The position numbers and the translations under genes are program-made. The notes beneath the pieces were generated by a model. The model was not told where the DNA came from. It searched no databases and was given only the letters and a program-made list of their open reading frames with translations. A DNA stretch of 64,000 nucleotides from Musa acuminata AAA Group (lineage: Eukaryota > Streptophyta > Magnoliopsida > Zingiberales > Musaceae): positions 15,116,501 to 15,180,500 of the forward strand of contig NC_088327.1 in NCBI RefSeq assembly GCF_036884655.1, given 5' to 3'. Each line of letters opens with the position of its first letter. The stretch's first letter is position 1. Of this stretch, positions 1-11,347 are shown one piece after another.

Positions 1-743
1 ATCTCAGAAACCATGTCTTGAGATGCATTTAAAAGAGATTCTATATGGTAATTGAATCTGCTCAGTAGATCTCTGATGCAATTCTTCACTTCTATTTTGA
101 TATCTTCATTGTCCAAGGTCAACAGTGGGGCATCATCATCCTCGGTGAGCATGTATTCAAGCTGATCTTGGGCAGAGGACTTCAGATCTCGCAAAGATGT
201 TGAAGGTGATGATGTAGCAAAACGAATAGTGGATATGAAAACCCCAACCACTGAAATTGGATTGACGGGCTGGAGACGTGCAAGGATCTCCTCATATTGT
301 GATCCAAGATGAGGTATGATCCTCAACATTTCTTCCTCCTCAGTCTCTTCCCAAGGAACGGACTCTAAGTAATCAATACAATCATGTGCCAGCTGATGGC
401 AACCAAGGCGAACAGCAACCTGGAAGATACCAAGTGTATTTCTTACACCATACCTAGTTTGTGGTTCTGTCACATAAAGAAGCCGAAAGGCAATAACATG
501 AAAATCAAACTCCAGTTCTTCACAGTAAACTTCCACACAGTACCGAGAATCAAGGATCTGACATGTTGGCCAGTCATCAGATAGACGTTCTGCAAAGTAC
601 TTGCTCTTCTCTATGAGAATCTCAGAGTGGCAGTAAAACCAATTGTCTCGCCCTTCATGGGTCCTTAGCCTTACGACAACATCGCTGGTAGTGCGATCTC
701 CAAAACTATTGGGAGTCTTTGGTGTACGTTTAATTTTTAAACT
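1..743 (-). CDS. BTB/POZ domain protein, At3g05675-like (partial, 3' part off window)
   Basis: Reading the minus strand from 743 gives one open frame of 247 codons that runs off the left edge. It starts after a clear acceptor (ttttcag then AGT) and reads SLKIKRTPKTP, then SFGDRTTSDVVVRLRT, then WFYCHSEIL, then SKYFAERLSDDWPTCQILDS. Further on come LGCHQLAHDCIDYLESVPW and LEYMLTEDDDAPLLTLDNED. These are hallmarks of the plant BTB/POZ group of Arabidopsis At3g05675. BTB domains usually mediate dimerisation and contact with CUL3 ubiquitin ligases; for this subgroup the partner is not established, so a substrate-adaptor role is inference. No ATG lies in frame upstream inside this exon, so at least one 5' exon is missing from my model. 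It may be small or lie within 744-2440. The family assignment is firm; the gene model is incomplete at both ends. Confidence 0.88.
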
Positions 744-1960
744 CTGAAAAAGAAAATCATAAACAATGGGATAAGTTCAAAGTACAGTAACTAAACTATT
801 TTTTGGTCTTCGAAGTTCACTCAATATAAGAGGATACATAACTAGCATAATGTATAAAAATTCAGTGATTGCTATAGAGAACAAGAACAGATTCACTGTT
901 TCAAAGAGCCATCATCTTCGTTTGCATTTCTTTACATACTATAACAAAATCCTTTTCAAGTCACCTTGCAATCATTGAAACCAATTGGCTCCTCAATTGC
1001 ATACATGCCAGAAGTCCAGTATAGTTGCAGCAAGATAAAAGATAATTCATCAAACTTGGTATGTGAATAATTCCACTTTTATGGATCAATGATGCTCTCC
1101 ATCTTTGTTTCTCATATTATGACTACAATAAATGCATTAAGCTCACCTCGTTGGAAATGGTTCTTTCTCTATGCTACCTAACGCCATTACGAGCACCTAA
1201 GAGTAAACATACCTTAAGCATTGCCACCTAGACTCCTCATACATCACTTGCTCCTATAACCATGGGTAGAGGGCAATACTCATTTTAGCTAAGTAATAAA
1301 CAAGATATTAATTGATGGGCAGCAAATTTCATGCTTTTCTTTTCATATTGTGGTTTCGTAATTAGAAAGTTATAAGCTGTAGCTGTATTAGTCAAAGATG
1401 AAGTTTCTTTTAATTTATTTTAGATTAAAAGAAATGAGAACCGCTGGAATACTGAAGTTGCATACAGTTAATGAAAGGATAATTGTTCTGATGGGCATGA
1501 ACCATGAATTTCCATAATCCCTATCTTTTATATCATGTAATTTACTATATTTTGTGTGGCACAATTTTTTCTTAAACTTTGGATTTGCCTCTTCAGACCC
1601 ATGTCTGCATGCCTTAAATCACCCTATCAGAAAAAGAGAAAAAAAAAAAAGACAATTTCTACACGGTATGGGCATAGACTTTAACCATTTCACTGATGTT
1701 TAAAGACAATGGGAGTGTTAAACTCAATAAAGATAGCATCCGAAATGAATTAGATGTAAAAAATTGAGTTGCTTCATGGCAATTCAAGAACAGCTAGGTT
1801 TAACTAAAGCACCAATTTTGTCACTCTTTACAAGTGCCACAAATTTCCAAGATCATAGTGGCTAGCTGAAACGAAACAAAAAGATCCCAATTTGTCTTCA
1901 CCGTACCCTATTCAAAAACATCGAAATTCAACGAGAGATCAAACAAGCTTTGACAATGAA
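744..1960. other. AT-rich intron or 5' flank of the BTB gene
   Basis: This begins with the acceptor side of the BTB intron (ctgaaaaag on the plus strand). It continues as AT-rich sequence with a short poly-A tract near 1630-1650. I see no open frame with coding character and no structured RNA. It is most likely an intron of the BTB gene, since the upstream exon has not been found. Confidence 0.5.
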
Positions 1961-1964
1961 CACA

Positions 1965-2240
1965 AGGCATTAGTCAAGATAGAGGAGGAGGAGGAGATGA
2001 GGACCGACGACCTGGAAGATGGGCGGGCGGGGAGGACCCGGGTCAGTACACCTCCCCGGGGACGGCGAACCTGGCGGCGTTGGGACCGCCGCCATGCGAG
2101 GCGCATTCTCCGATGGCGCGGCCAGACCGGGCGAAGCTGTGGTGTGGCACCGTCGGGTCCGACCAGAGCGGTGACGGCGAGAGGTGGGTTCGGTTGCCGA
2201 ACCCACTCGAGGAGCCGGGCTTTCTCTCTGACAGTGTAGA
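1965..2240. other. GC-rich block open in several frames, unassigned
   Basis: A sharp GC-rich island in AT-rich surroundings is open on both strands. On the minus strand one frame could end at a donor-like GAG/GTGTAC (exon edge near 2052) in the phase the BTB exon at 743 needs, but no convincing start codon or recognisable peptide precedes it. On the plus strand a frame reading GQYTSPGTANLAALGPPP and LWCGTVGSDQ has high GC at third positions but no recognised family. It may be the 5' exon or leader of the BTB gene, a CpG-type promoter island or a gene fragment. I cannot choose. Confidence 0.3.
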
Positions 2241-2900
2241 GCACCAGCTAGATCTTATTAGCACTGTTTTGTTTTTGTTTTTTGTTTCTGTTTTTGTTTC
2301 CAGTACAACAGCCCATCTAACAAATAACTCATCGATCGATTTGGGCCTTCTAATGCTAATAATTAGTTTCCTTTTAATTAGTCGATGTGATTCCATTACT
2401 GAGATAAACACCCATTACAAGCCACGTGGCAGAAGTTAATCTAATTTTATGATCTCTTTAAAATTATTCTGATGCCGTGCTTCGTGATCCGTGAAGCCTT
2501 GATTCGTGAGGTCGATGCACGGCCTCGTCCTGGTGATTCCCGAGGGGGTATATGGATCCGTCGAAATAGCCGGCGTCCGTAAAGCCCAAGCACGGAGGAG
2601 GCGACGCCAGGGTCAGCCGCGACACGTGTGCCGACGGCTCCCCACACGATCTCTTCTCCTGGCCAGTAACTCCTGCAACTGCGTGCAGGCGAGCGCCATT
2701 CATGGCGTCTTAATTTACTACAATGACGTGATCTCCTTCTATCTCACTGTGGTTTCTTCACGTAGGAAGAGAAGGATTTGAAGTACCGCAAGACCATTTC
2801 GGAGAACGAATGTGAACAAAGACTCGAATATTACTCAGAAATTTACATTCCCGGATCATGCAAAATGCACCCGAAAAGAGGTGAAGGGAGAAATCTGTGG
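2241..2900. other. Intergenic between BTB 5' flank and GDU 3' end
   Basis: Mixed-composition sequence. A second, smaller GC-rich patch lies at about 2510-2650 and includes an ACGTG core (gacacgtgtg near 2620), the G-box/ABRE type of plant promoter element. No coding frame is supported. The right end probably carries the 3' UTR of the GLUTAMINE DUMPER gene. Confidence 0.4.
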
Positions 2901-3380
2901 CTACTGTTCTCGGGTTTGGGATTGGGATTGGGATTGGGGTAGGGGAGTCGCTGCACCCTCCGGCTGCTTGTCTTCTTCGTCGAGGTTTCCGTAGGCGGAG
3001 GTGGTAGTGTTGTCGGCTAGGCGGCCGGCAATGGGGACGGCGAGGAAGGTGGGGGCATGATCGCCGGCCATGATGACGAGGAACCGGTCGTCGAGGAAGG
3101 TGGGGTCCTTGCCGGCGGTGGCGTCGGCAGGCTTCTCGTGGTCGGAGTTGGTGGTGGCGTCGTCGTCATCGTTGCCGGGGTCGAGGTAGCCGGAGAGCTT
3201 CCAGTAGGAGCAGGCCAGGATGAGGAGGGCGAGGGCGATAAGGCCGAGCATCGCCGCCAGGCCGCCGAAGAGGTAGGGGACCGGCGACTGCCACGGCGAG
3301 TGGGGCCCGCCGGGGGCGGAGGAAGGCGCCGCTGCCTCAATTGTTCCACCGGTCTCGTGGAAACCTGCTGCCGTCCTCAT
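2901..3380 (-). CDS. GLUTAMINE DUMPER (GDU) family protein
   Basis: An intronless frame of 159 residues, the usual size of the GDU family. The segment SPWQSPVPYLFGGLAAMLG leads into one hydrophobic helix (about residues 35-59), followed by LALLILACSYWKLSG. An acidic stretch follows, then the diagnostic VIMAG motif at residues 102-106 (FLVIMAGDHAPTFLAVP). Family knowledge: GDU proteins are single-pass plasma-membrane proteins that promote amino-acid export when overexpressed. The VIMAG motif is needed for this and for interaction with the LOG2 ubiquitin ligase. The start is the first ATG of the frame. A TATA box lies 95 bp upstream at 3475-3482. The tail, rich in Q, S and P, is less conserved. 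Which GDU paralogue this is cannot be told from the sequence alone. Confidence 0.95.
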   Translation of the reverse strand: MRTAAGFHETGGTIEAAAPSSAPGGPHSPWQSPVPYLFGGLAAMLGLIALALLILACSYWKLSGYLDPGNDDDDATTNSDHEKPADATAGKDPTFLDDRFLVIMAGDHAPTFLAVPIAGRLADNTTTSAYGNLDEEDKQPEGAATPLPQSQSQSQTREQ

Positions 3381-3474
3381 AATAAGGCTCGCTTCGAGAT
3401 CGGAGAGAGGAAGAGAGAAGAAGCTGATCGATCAATGGGGATGAGGGAAATGTCCGAGGCTAAACGGTGTGAAG

Positions 3475-3482
3475 TATTTATA
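3475..3482 (-). promoter_or_regulatory. TATA box of the GDU gene
   Basis: The minus strand reads TATAAATA, 95 bp upstream of the GDU start codon. This leaves room for a short 5' leader. It is the only canonical TATA match immediately upstream. Confidence 0.6.
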
Positions 3483-3499
3483 ATGGCCGAGTAAGAAAA

Positions 3500-6218
3500 A
3501 GAGTTTCGCTTATTACCGCCCTATTTTACTTTTGATGACATCAACCCTTTATACCTAAACAAATATGCTGCATATTATAAATATTAGTTTTTGTTTTGAA
3601 GGGAAAAAAAACAGCATTATCTTACCAACTAATTAATACACTGATTTCTATGTAATTAAAAACAAAAAATAAAAAATACATTATACTGCATTTTATTTCT
3701 TTTCTCTTCTCTTGATCTCTCAATTATTGTGAAAATTACCTTTTTTTATTTATATTCTTAGGAATAAGAAAATACTTTTTATCTTATTATGAATTTTATT
3801 TAAAATATCCACTTAATAAATTATAAAGTTTTTATAAATGTTGGTGATGCAATCGAGATGTCGTTATATTCCAACAACTAATTTATAAATATTTTATAAT
3901 GTTTATCAGTTTTTGATAAGGGGTTTTATTTTCTATTTTTATAATTTCATAAAAAAAAATTGATAATTCCATATTTATTTTCAGACTTAATTACGAGAAC
4001 ATAAAATTACAAATTTACACTTATAATAAATACATGCAAATAGATTTTGATGGGTTCGTCTTTGAAGTGAATTTACTGTGAATTTGACTGACAACTTATC
4101 ATAATGTCTCTTTTGAACATATTAATTGGATAGACCCAATTATTGGAAAATGGTGTAAAAGATGGGCAATTCAACTTCAAAAGCTAGCGAAAGTCACATA
4201 TCATCATCATAATTAAGCTCGATTACAACACTGTGATAAACATGTTGCAGCTAACGATAAGGCAGTGCCGACTGTCCTTTTAGTACTCGTGGCATGCATA
4301 GGAAGGGACGTTTTGTCATATAAATAAATAAATATATATATATATATACATATATACATATATGAAATTTGTATTTCGAGAAATACACTTAAATAAATAT
4401 ACAGTTGTGAAATATTTTAAATATTTAAAATAAATAAAATAAATAATATTTTAAGTATGCATTGGCGTGAGTGAGTATTGTTTGATCAAATTATATTTTA
4501 AAAATTTATTAAATATTATATGATAAATTTATCATTCTAATATTTTAAATATTGATTCAAAAGTAAATACATATTTTTAAATTTAAATTAGTAAATAATA
4601 TATATGTAATCTTGAAAACAATTTTATATGACTTAGATATATAATAAATAAATAAAAAATAAATCATATAAATACATATTAAATTAATATTTAAAAATAA
4701 ATAAATAAATAAATAAATAAAACTTCACCTTATATGAGACATAAATCATATTATTTTTCACTAAATCACATTGATAATTTTATGATTTTAGATAATATCA
4801 TATGTTACTTTAGAAATATAAAAAAAATATAATAACATCTTAAAAAATGCTAATATTATCCCGAGGTACTATTTGTAGTGCAACAAATGTGACTTGAAAA
4901 GTACATTAGATCCTCAATGTATATTTCAAATGTGTTTTCAAATACACCATGTGTCCTTCTATTAGAACCAATAGCCAAGAAAACATTATCTTGTTTATTT
5001 GAAATTATATCCATAAAATATATATTGGAGAATTGAAATGATCAAACATATACTCCCCTCTAATGTGTTTCATATTGGGATAAGAGTTTTTTTTTTCTTT
5101 TTGTTAAATAGTGAGCATGTTAAGAATGTGGAGAAAAATTTTTCAAAGTGCATACAACAAGCTTCCATGGATAATAAAGGAGGAAAAAATATATATTTAA
5201 ATATTATTTTTAAATATTTTTTAAAAAATATTTTCATGACTATCCCTATCTATTAATTTAAATTTTTTTATTAATTTTTGATGTCTGGGTCTCACAATCT
5301 TTACATATATCAATATTTATAATATTTAGATCTCTCTATGGATTATAATATTCCTAGGCAACTTTCATAACATTTAATCCAACATCAATTAAGAATCCAA
5401 GATCAAGAGCTCGTCTCTATGCTCAAAAACATCTTTGGGAGATTGAATTAGATCAAATGATGACTTATTATATGCTATCCACGTACGGTCTCATGATATG
5501 AAAGTTGATGGCCTCTCTCTCTCTCTCTCTTGCTTTCCCTTTTCTCATAACTAGTTGGATTTGATACGACGAAGTGATTAGAGTGAGAAACAGTCTGCCA
5601 CCTCCTCTTTCTATCATTAAATACTTCATTAGGGTGCATCAAAATATGCAGGATTGGCTAAGCAATTATATCTTGCCACTGCCAATGTCAATTAAGCGCA
5701 TTAGGGTTTGTCGATCGACATGTACTCCACTCGTTGCTGCACCGATTGGCCGAACGAAGGACGCCGAGTCGAAGCCCATTGTTTCCGATGATGCCTCATG
5801 GCGAATCGTCGTTGCGACTCCCGTGTCCCACCCAACCGGGGGTGGCACTTGATGTGAGTGCTTATGCGCTGATTGACCCCACGAACGCGATGATGGGTCG
5901 GCAATCGGGGCACGAAACGACCCTCCACCGTTGGCGTTTCGCCGCGTGTCATAAAGATCCATCGGACCGTCCATTTAACGAATTAAATCAATACATCACA
6001 TTTAATTCACAAAAGAATACTATAATTATTTTCGAAAGAAATATTAAATCCCACAAATTTGCTATAGAAACTTAATTGAATCCATTTGACACACTAAATT
6101 GCTTAAAATAATAACTCAAATCTTAATTAATTGTTCAAACCACAAAAGAATAAAAATATTAATTATAAACTATCGGCATTTTTCTTCCACCACTTTCTTA
6201 TGATAAAAAAATATTGGA
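3500..6218. other. Long AT-rich intergenic region
   Basis: Very AT-rich DNA with no supported gene. It contains a (TA)n-like tract at about 4333-4362, (AAAT)n-type runs near 4690-4720 and a (TC)n tract at about 5515-5530. A more GC-rich patch at 5690-5960 is open in several frames, but no peptide is recognisable. That patch could be a promoter island or an eroded repeat. Confidence 0.5.
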
Positions 6219-6226
6219 ATATAAAT

Positions 6227-6546
6227 CATGGTATGCAATTTTGAATGGTATCATCCGATATGAGACAATATGTACCGGTCCGACGACATACAAGTACATG
6301 GATCACCCGCTACCGAACACTGTGCTAATAGTAATACACTATATCAATGCTATAGTGGTACATCGTAGAGTACTACAGTGCTATAGTGGTACACTGTAGA
6401 GTACTACAATGCTACAGTAAAGGAAAATAGCTCGATATACCCTTATGTATTGTTTGGTATGCCCTGGTGTATCGTTTGGCATGTCGATACCATATCGTAT
6501 CGAGCCAACTTTAAAATTCTGATACGATATGATATTGTATACCTTG
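6227..6546. mobile_element. MITE-like non-autonomous hAT-type element
   Basis: The ends are inverted: catggtatgcaat at the left and attgtataccttg at the right, with 11 of 13 bases complementary. They are flanked by a near-perfect 8-bp duplication, atataaat (6219-6226) and atgtaaat (6547-6554). An 8-bp target duplication is typical of hAT transposons. The 320-bp interior has no coding frame. It includes a short internal repeat around gtagagtactaca (about 6360-6415) and the tgtaccggtccgac motif, resembling the larger elements inside the DGK gene. Confidence 0.7.
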
Positions 6547-6554
6547 ATGTAAAT

Positions 6555-7349
6555 GCATAATACTAAGAGAAAGTTATGAAAATGCAGTGACATATTTTGG
6601 AGGATTGAAGAGTTGACGCCTCTTTTCGGAAACAAATAAAGAGGCTGGTAAGTTGGAGGATCAAAAGGTCTTGCAAAAGTAGTGTGTTTCGTATTAAAGC
6701 AACAATCGAATTGGTTAGTGTATTATGGCATCATATATATATATATTATTTGACGTAATATTATTTTTTTATATTAAAGTAAAATATAGCCTCGATGTGA
6801 AATTGATTTATTAGAATGTTTGATAAGGGTATGATATGAAATCAATTCCGAAAATTCATCAGAACCGACCGAGTGATTTGAAATAATATTTATAGCAGAT
6901 AAAAAAATAAAATAAAATAATAAAACTTATAATCATCTCTGGTTTATTATTAGTGGGGTTTACGTATGATTGACAGGGTCGATGGTGGGCGCCACAAAAT
7001 TGGCCCACAACTTTCTGAGTTGCCCGCCACCCATCCCGCGGGGCCCCCCACGGCGAACTAATCCACGGAGCAAATGGAACCGCCATCCTCATCTCTCTCT
7101 CTCTCTCTGATCGCACACACCGTCGGCTCAATAAAGAGGAGGATAAGACATGATGGGAAGAGAAAAAGGAAACCAGAAAGAACGTAACCCATTCCCCACA
7201 CCCCACAGAGGTTTTCTTTTCTTCCGTTCTCATGTCGTTTCACCGTTTTAGGTCAACCTCTCCAACCATACAACAATAATTGCTGTGACAGGAAAAGGTT
7301 GCTTTGTGGTGAAGATGGTACACCTGATGCCACTTTCACTTGTTGCCAC

Positions 7350-7404
<55 letters not shown>

Positions 7405-8824
7405 TATAACCAAATACAACCTACAGGTTTTAAGGTCTTGCTTTGATGTTGTTCAGCATTGTTCTTCCCTTTTATACTTAAATACGCTTGAGAAAAAAAT
7501 TAAATACTTTTATTATAATAAATAATAGAGATTTTTTTTATATTGATAATATTTTATTTTATATAATCATATTAAAATAAAAATATAATTTTATAAAATA
7601 TAATATCTCAATTGTCAATCATATCTTTATTTTTCACAATCTCTTGATCATCATTATTTTATACAACCCATTTTAATCTTCGATCGATCATACCTACTAA
7701 TTATCTTTGAAACTCTAATTATGCTGAGTAGGAGGAGAAGTAGAAGAAGAATAAGAAAATGAAAGAAGGAAAAGATTAAAAAAGATTTCATAAAAATTAT
7801 AATTAAATGATAAGTTGATGAAATTTATGTCTATTTCAATAGGGATATTTTTAGAAATTAAAATGATAGGGATGGAATACTAAAGTCTTTGAACAGTAAA
7901 AAAATAAATTAAAATTATTTCCCATCAAGTTCCAACAATGCCATCGTTGTCTTTGGCTTTTGTGGAACTTCAAGCTGATAAGGCTACAAGCATTAGAGTC
8001 ATTATTAGTGTAATTATTAGTGAAGTAGAGATGTACAGCCAAGTAAATAGATAGGTTTTTGACAAACCACTTATCTTTGGACCTCTGTACATATGGTGGT
8101 GAGGTAAACAGCAATAGATGAGACTAATCTATGATGACAATACCAAGTCAAAGGAACATACAGACAAGTTATGATGATGATGATGAGATGAAAAGTAATG
8201 ACCAAGGTGGAACCAGGCCAGACATAATTAGCTAAAGTTATCACCAAGAGAGATGCTGCAAGTCTCCTATGACATCTTGACAAGAGGAAATAAACACAAT
8301 AATATCCTGTCGGATGGTATCTGTCTCCCTCCAAAACAACAGTTCTGGTGCCACTTCGAATGCCTCTTAGTACGTATGGGTGAGTGCAGATAAGATCATA
8401 AGATCATAAGACATGCAACCAGCAGACTTGAAACAAAGCTCAGATGGCACCCTACTGACATTAGAAATATCTGTTTGTTGCCAAGAGTTGCACGCAACAA
8501 AGGTTTCAGTTGCGTCCTTTCATGTCCGTATATGAGAACTTGGACCCATCCACTGACAAGGCTGCGTATAGAAGAAGTTTGGTGTTGTATGGTCATCTTC
8601 TATTAACATTTCTGAGAATCTAAGAGGGACAATCGTATCAGAGATACTTAGGCAATGGTTATGTTTTATCATGCAAAGCTAGACAGAAAATAAAAGTTGC
8701 AGAAGACTGAGAGAAAATACAAACTTCAACAGATGTGTGTGTATATCTACGCTGACTACTGATGAAATTAGCATGCCTTACGTTATCATGAAATCAAAAC
8801 ACTTTGACACAACGCATGGAGTAC
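6555..8824. other. Intergenic, no gene seen
   Basis: AT-rich sequence. A more GC-rich stretch with a (TC)n run lies at 6960-7240 and looks leader- or promoter-like, but no coding sequence follows in either direction. A long TA microsatellite lies at 7353-7402. The remaining open frames are short and unlike proteins. Confidence 0.5.
7353..7402. repeat. (TA)25 microsatellite
   Basis: A pure run of 25 TA units. An open frame that crosses it translates as an alternating Y-I run and is not a gene. Confidence 0.95.
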
Positions 8825-8829
8825 CTAAT

Positions 8830-9378
8830 TGTTGGGTCTAGCCCATACGTGCGCTTGGACAATCGGACCTATTGAGTCCAAATCAGTGAAAGAAATCAAA
8901 AAAAGAAAGAGAATGTGAGGATCCTTGCAGTCCAACGTTATCAGTTTCGGCTCAAATTTTATATGGAGAATCCTCGCAGCAAACTCTATAATCCTAACGG
9001 TGTTGATTTACAGTTTACCCTCTCTAAGGTACTTTCCTGCAATATCCATTTTGTGAGACCTAGAATTCTCTTTTGAGGAGATCCATCGATGATCTATGTT
9101 CTTGATGTTATTTTGATTCTCTAGTTATTATAGAGAATATTATAGAGAAGACCTACTGTAAACATGTTATCATTATTATTGATAGTGGAAGTTTAAGGTG
9201 GACTACGGTCCCGTGATTTTTCTCATATTGGATTTTTCACGTTGATTATTTGTTCTATTGTTTATGCTGTGCTGGTTGATATTTTCATTTGGATGTCAAG
9301 TTAGTATTTTGATGAGAAACCTATTTTGATACAAATAAAAAGAAAGAATTATTCCGCTTTAATAGGTTTTCCCCGACA
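8830..9378. mobile_element. Solo LTR of a retrotransposon
   Basis: The 549-bp element begins TGTTGGG and ends CCCGACA, an imperfect TG...CA inverted terminus. It is flanked by an exact 5-bp duplication, ctaat at 8825-8829 and at 9379-9383. No internal gag-pol sequence or second LTR is present. This is the standard structure left by unequal recombination between the two LTRs. The superfamily cannot be fixed without internal domains; the length fits a Copia-type LTR, which is inference. Confidence 0.85.
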
Positions 9379-9383
9379 CTAAT

Positions 9384-11347
9384 ACAGCTCGAAAGGTGAT
9401 ATTAGGAACTATCCAAGCAGAATAGTTCATTTTTTGTGCCCACCTGATACATTGAATAAGTAAATTTGATACACTATATATAATTAGACTAATGTTTTTA
9501 TGCAGCTAATTGTTTTTGCATTGCTACTCCATCATTGCTTTGCAATAGCGTGCAACTAAGAAGCTTCAGGCAGAATGCTGGGCTGGGCTGGGCTGGGATA
9601 TATGGGATGCTCTCAAGATGGCTTCCCAGCTTAGCTTAGCTTAGCTTGAGCTTTAGCTTGACCAGTATCACTAAAGTCGGATCATGTTGAAGCTATAATG
9701 ATTTATAGCAAATCTAAATCCCTTCCAATGGTATGTGAGAAATGTTTGTGACGACATACTTTAGATGACAGGGATTTTAAATGTACTATATTTTAAACAT
9801 GTATACGGGAAAGATAGATAGATAGATAGATAATTTTATAGTCCACAACTCGAGGAGAATTCTATATTTTTGGGAACACATATCAATTTTTCTAAGTTAT
9901 AATTTATCATTTATCTTATAAATTAGGAAGGAAGGAAACATCATAAAATTGTTTGCATGATTAATAATTACAGGAATATTGTTTCTTGATTTATCATTTT
10001 ATCCTCATGGAAATAGATTATAAATTTACATATATTATGTATGACATATGTGTTATTCTTTTGTATCGTTTTCCAAACGACTCGTCACCAAATAAGGTTC
10101 AAATCATATTTCAAGAAAACTGAAAACTAAGCTTTGGTCAATTCTGCCTAACAAATAAAGTCTCACCTTTTTTTTTTTTGTTGTTGCATAGTAATAGTAT
10201 CTTCTTTTCTTTGAAAAAACAATCATAATTTTATATTTAGATCAAAAAATTTTCACTAGTCTCTCTCCTTTTTAAAGCATAAATTTCCTAAGAAAAATTA
10301 GTTTGGTAGATTTTTTTTGACCCGTTAAAGTTTTTTAGGTCTAAAAAAATGGGTAAAAACTTTTCTGAGGAAAAAATTCTGAAAATTATTTACCTAAGTG
10401 GTTCTCACTTCCTAATTTCCTCAGCAAAACATTTTAATTCATTAATGGTTTCGCAAACTTACATACGCTTTTGTTGATAGCCATTTATTTCAAACAATTA
10501 TTTGCAAAAAAACATATATTATTTTTTTCTCTATTGAGATATTTGAGTAGTTTACGTATTATTGTTGTACAAGTAATACATATCATGCATCGTTACACAG
10601 GAATTGTTCATCGAAGATGATGGACATAAAACTACATATGATGAAGTGATATATCGTATTGCGACATAGCTAACATCTCTCTTCAAATTGTATGAACACC
10701 TTTTTTATTTGCTCAACAAGGACGACTTGATGTGCAGAACAGAGAAGAGTAAATCCAATAAAACAGTCAATACCAAATCGAGTTAGCTGCTGCAAACATT
10801 GTGTGATGATCTCCAAAACACACACATACACAATGAAATGCCCACGAAATAAGTGTCGATGGCTGCAGATTAGGATGTGCTATTGTCTTAATTTAAGAGG
10901 TAAAGAGCCAGAAATGTAGGCAAATATAGAACAAAGGATGCATGACAACATCGCTTGCACAAAATAACAAATACCACAGAAATTAAACTGTTGATAATGA
11001 ACAATAAATCAAAGTAATACCGGCAGAGAAACACCTCTCATTTAGATTTAGATTCTGATAGCAAGGGACGCGTCATGCACATACTCATACTCGGTAGTTA
11101 ATAGCAAATCTCATCTCTGAACTAAAAATATGGACAATATTATATCCTTCCAATAGGATTAATTTATTTCTATTATGGGCTAACTCTCAGCAAGTGCTTT
11201 GCACTGGTTACATCCTTTACAATGGAGTTGATTAGATCAACAAAGGCGAGAACAGATACCACAATGACATTCGTTTTTTTATTTTTTACAAAATTGCCTT
11301 CATTTAGGAAAATGCTTTTCTGTTTTATTAGAAGACATTTACAATAT
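9384..11347. other. Intergenic, 3' flank of the histidine kinase gene
   Basis: No coding frame is supported. Small tandem repeats are present: four GGCTG-type units at 9577-9597, an agctt(agctt) run near 9625-9645 and a (GATA)n run at about 9813-9832. The right-hand part should contain the 3' UTR of the histidine kinase. No clear poly-A signal could be chosen. Confidence 0.5.

Noticed and set aside
3057..3494. Plus-strand frame across the GDU gene
   Set aside because: Antisense shadow rich in G and V; the minus-strand GDU motifs decide the strand.
7340..7525. Frame beginning over the TA microsatellite
   Set aside because: An alternating Y-I peptide from (TA)25, not a gene.
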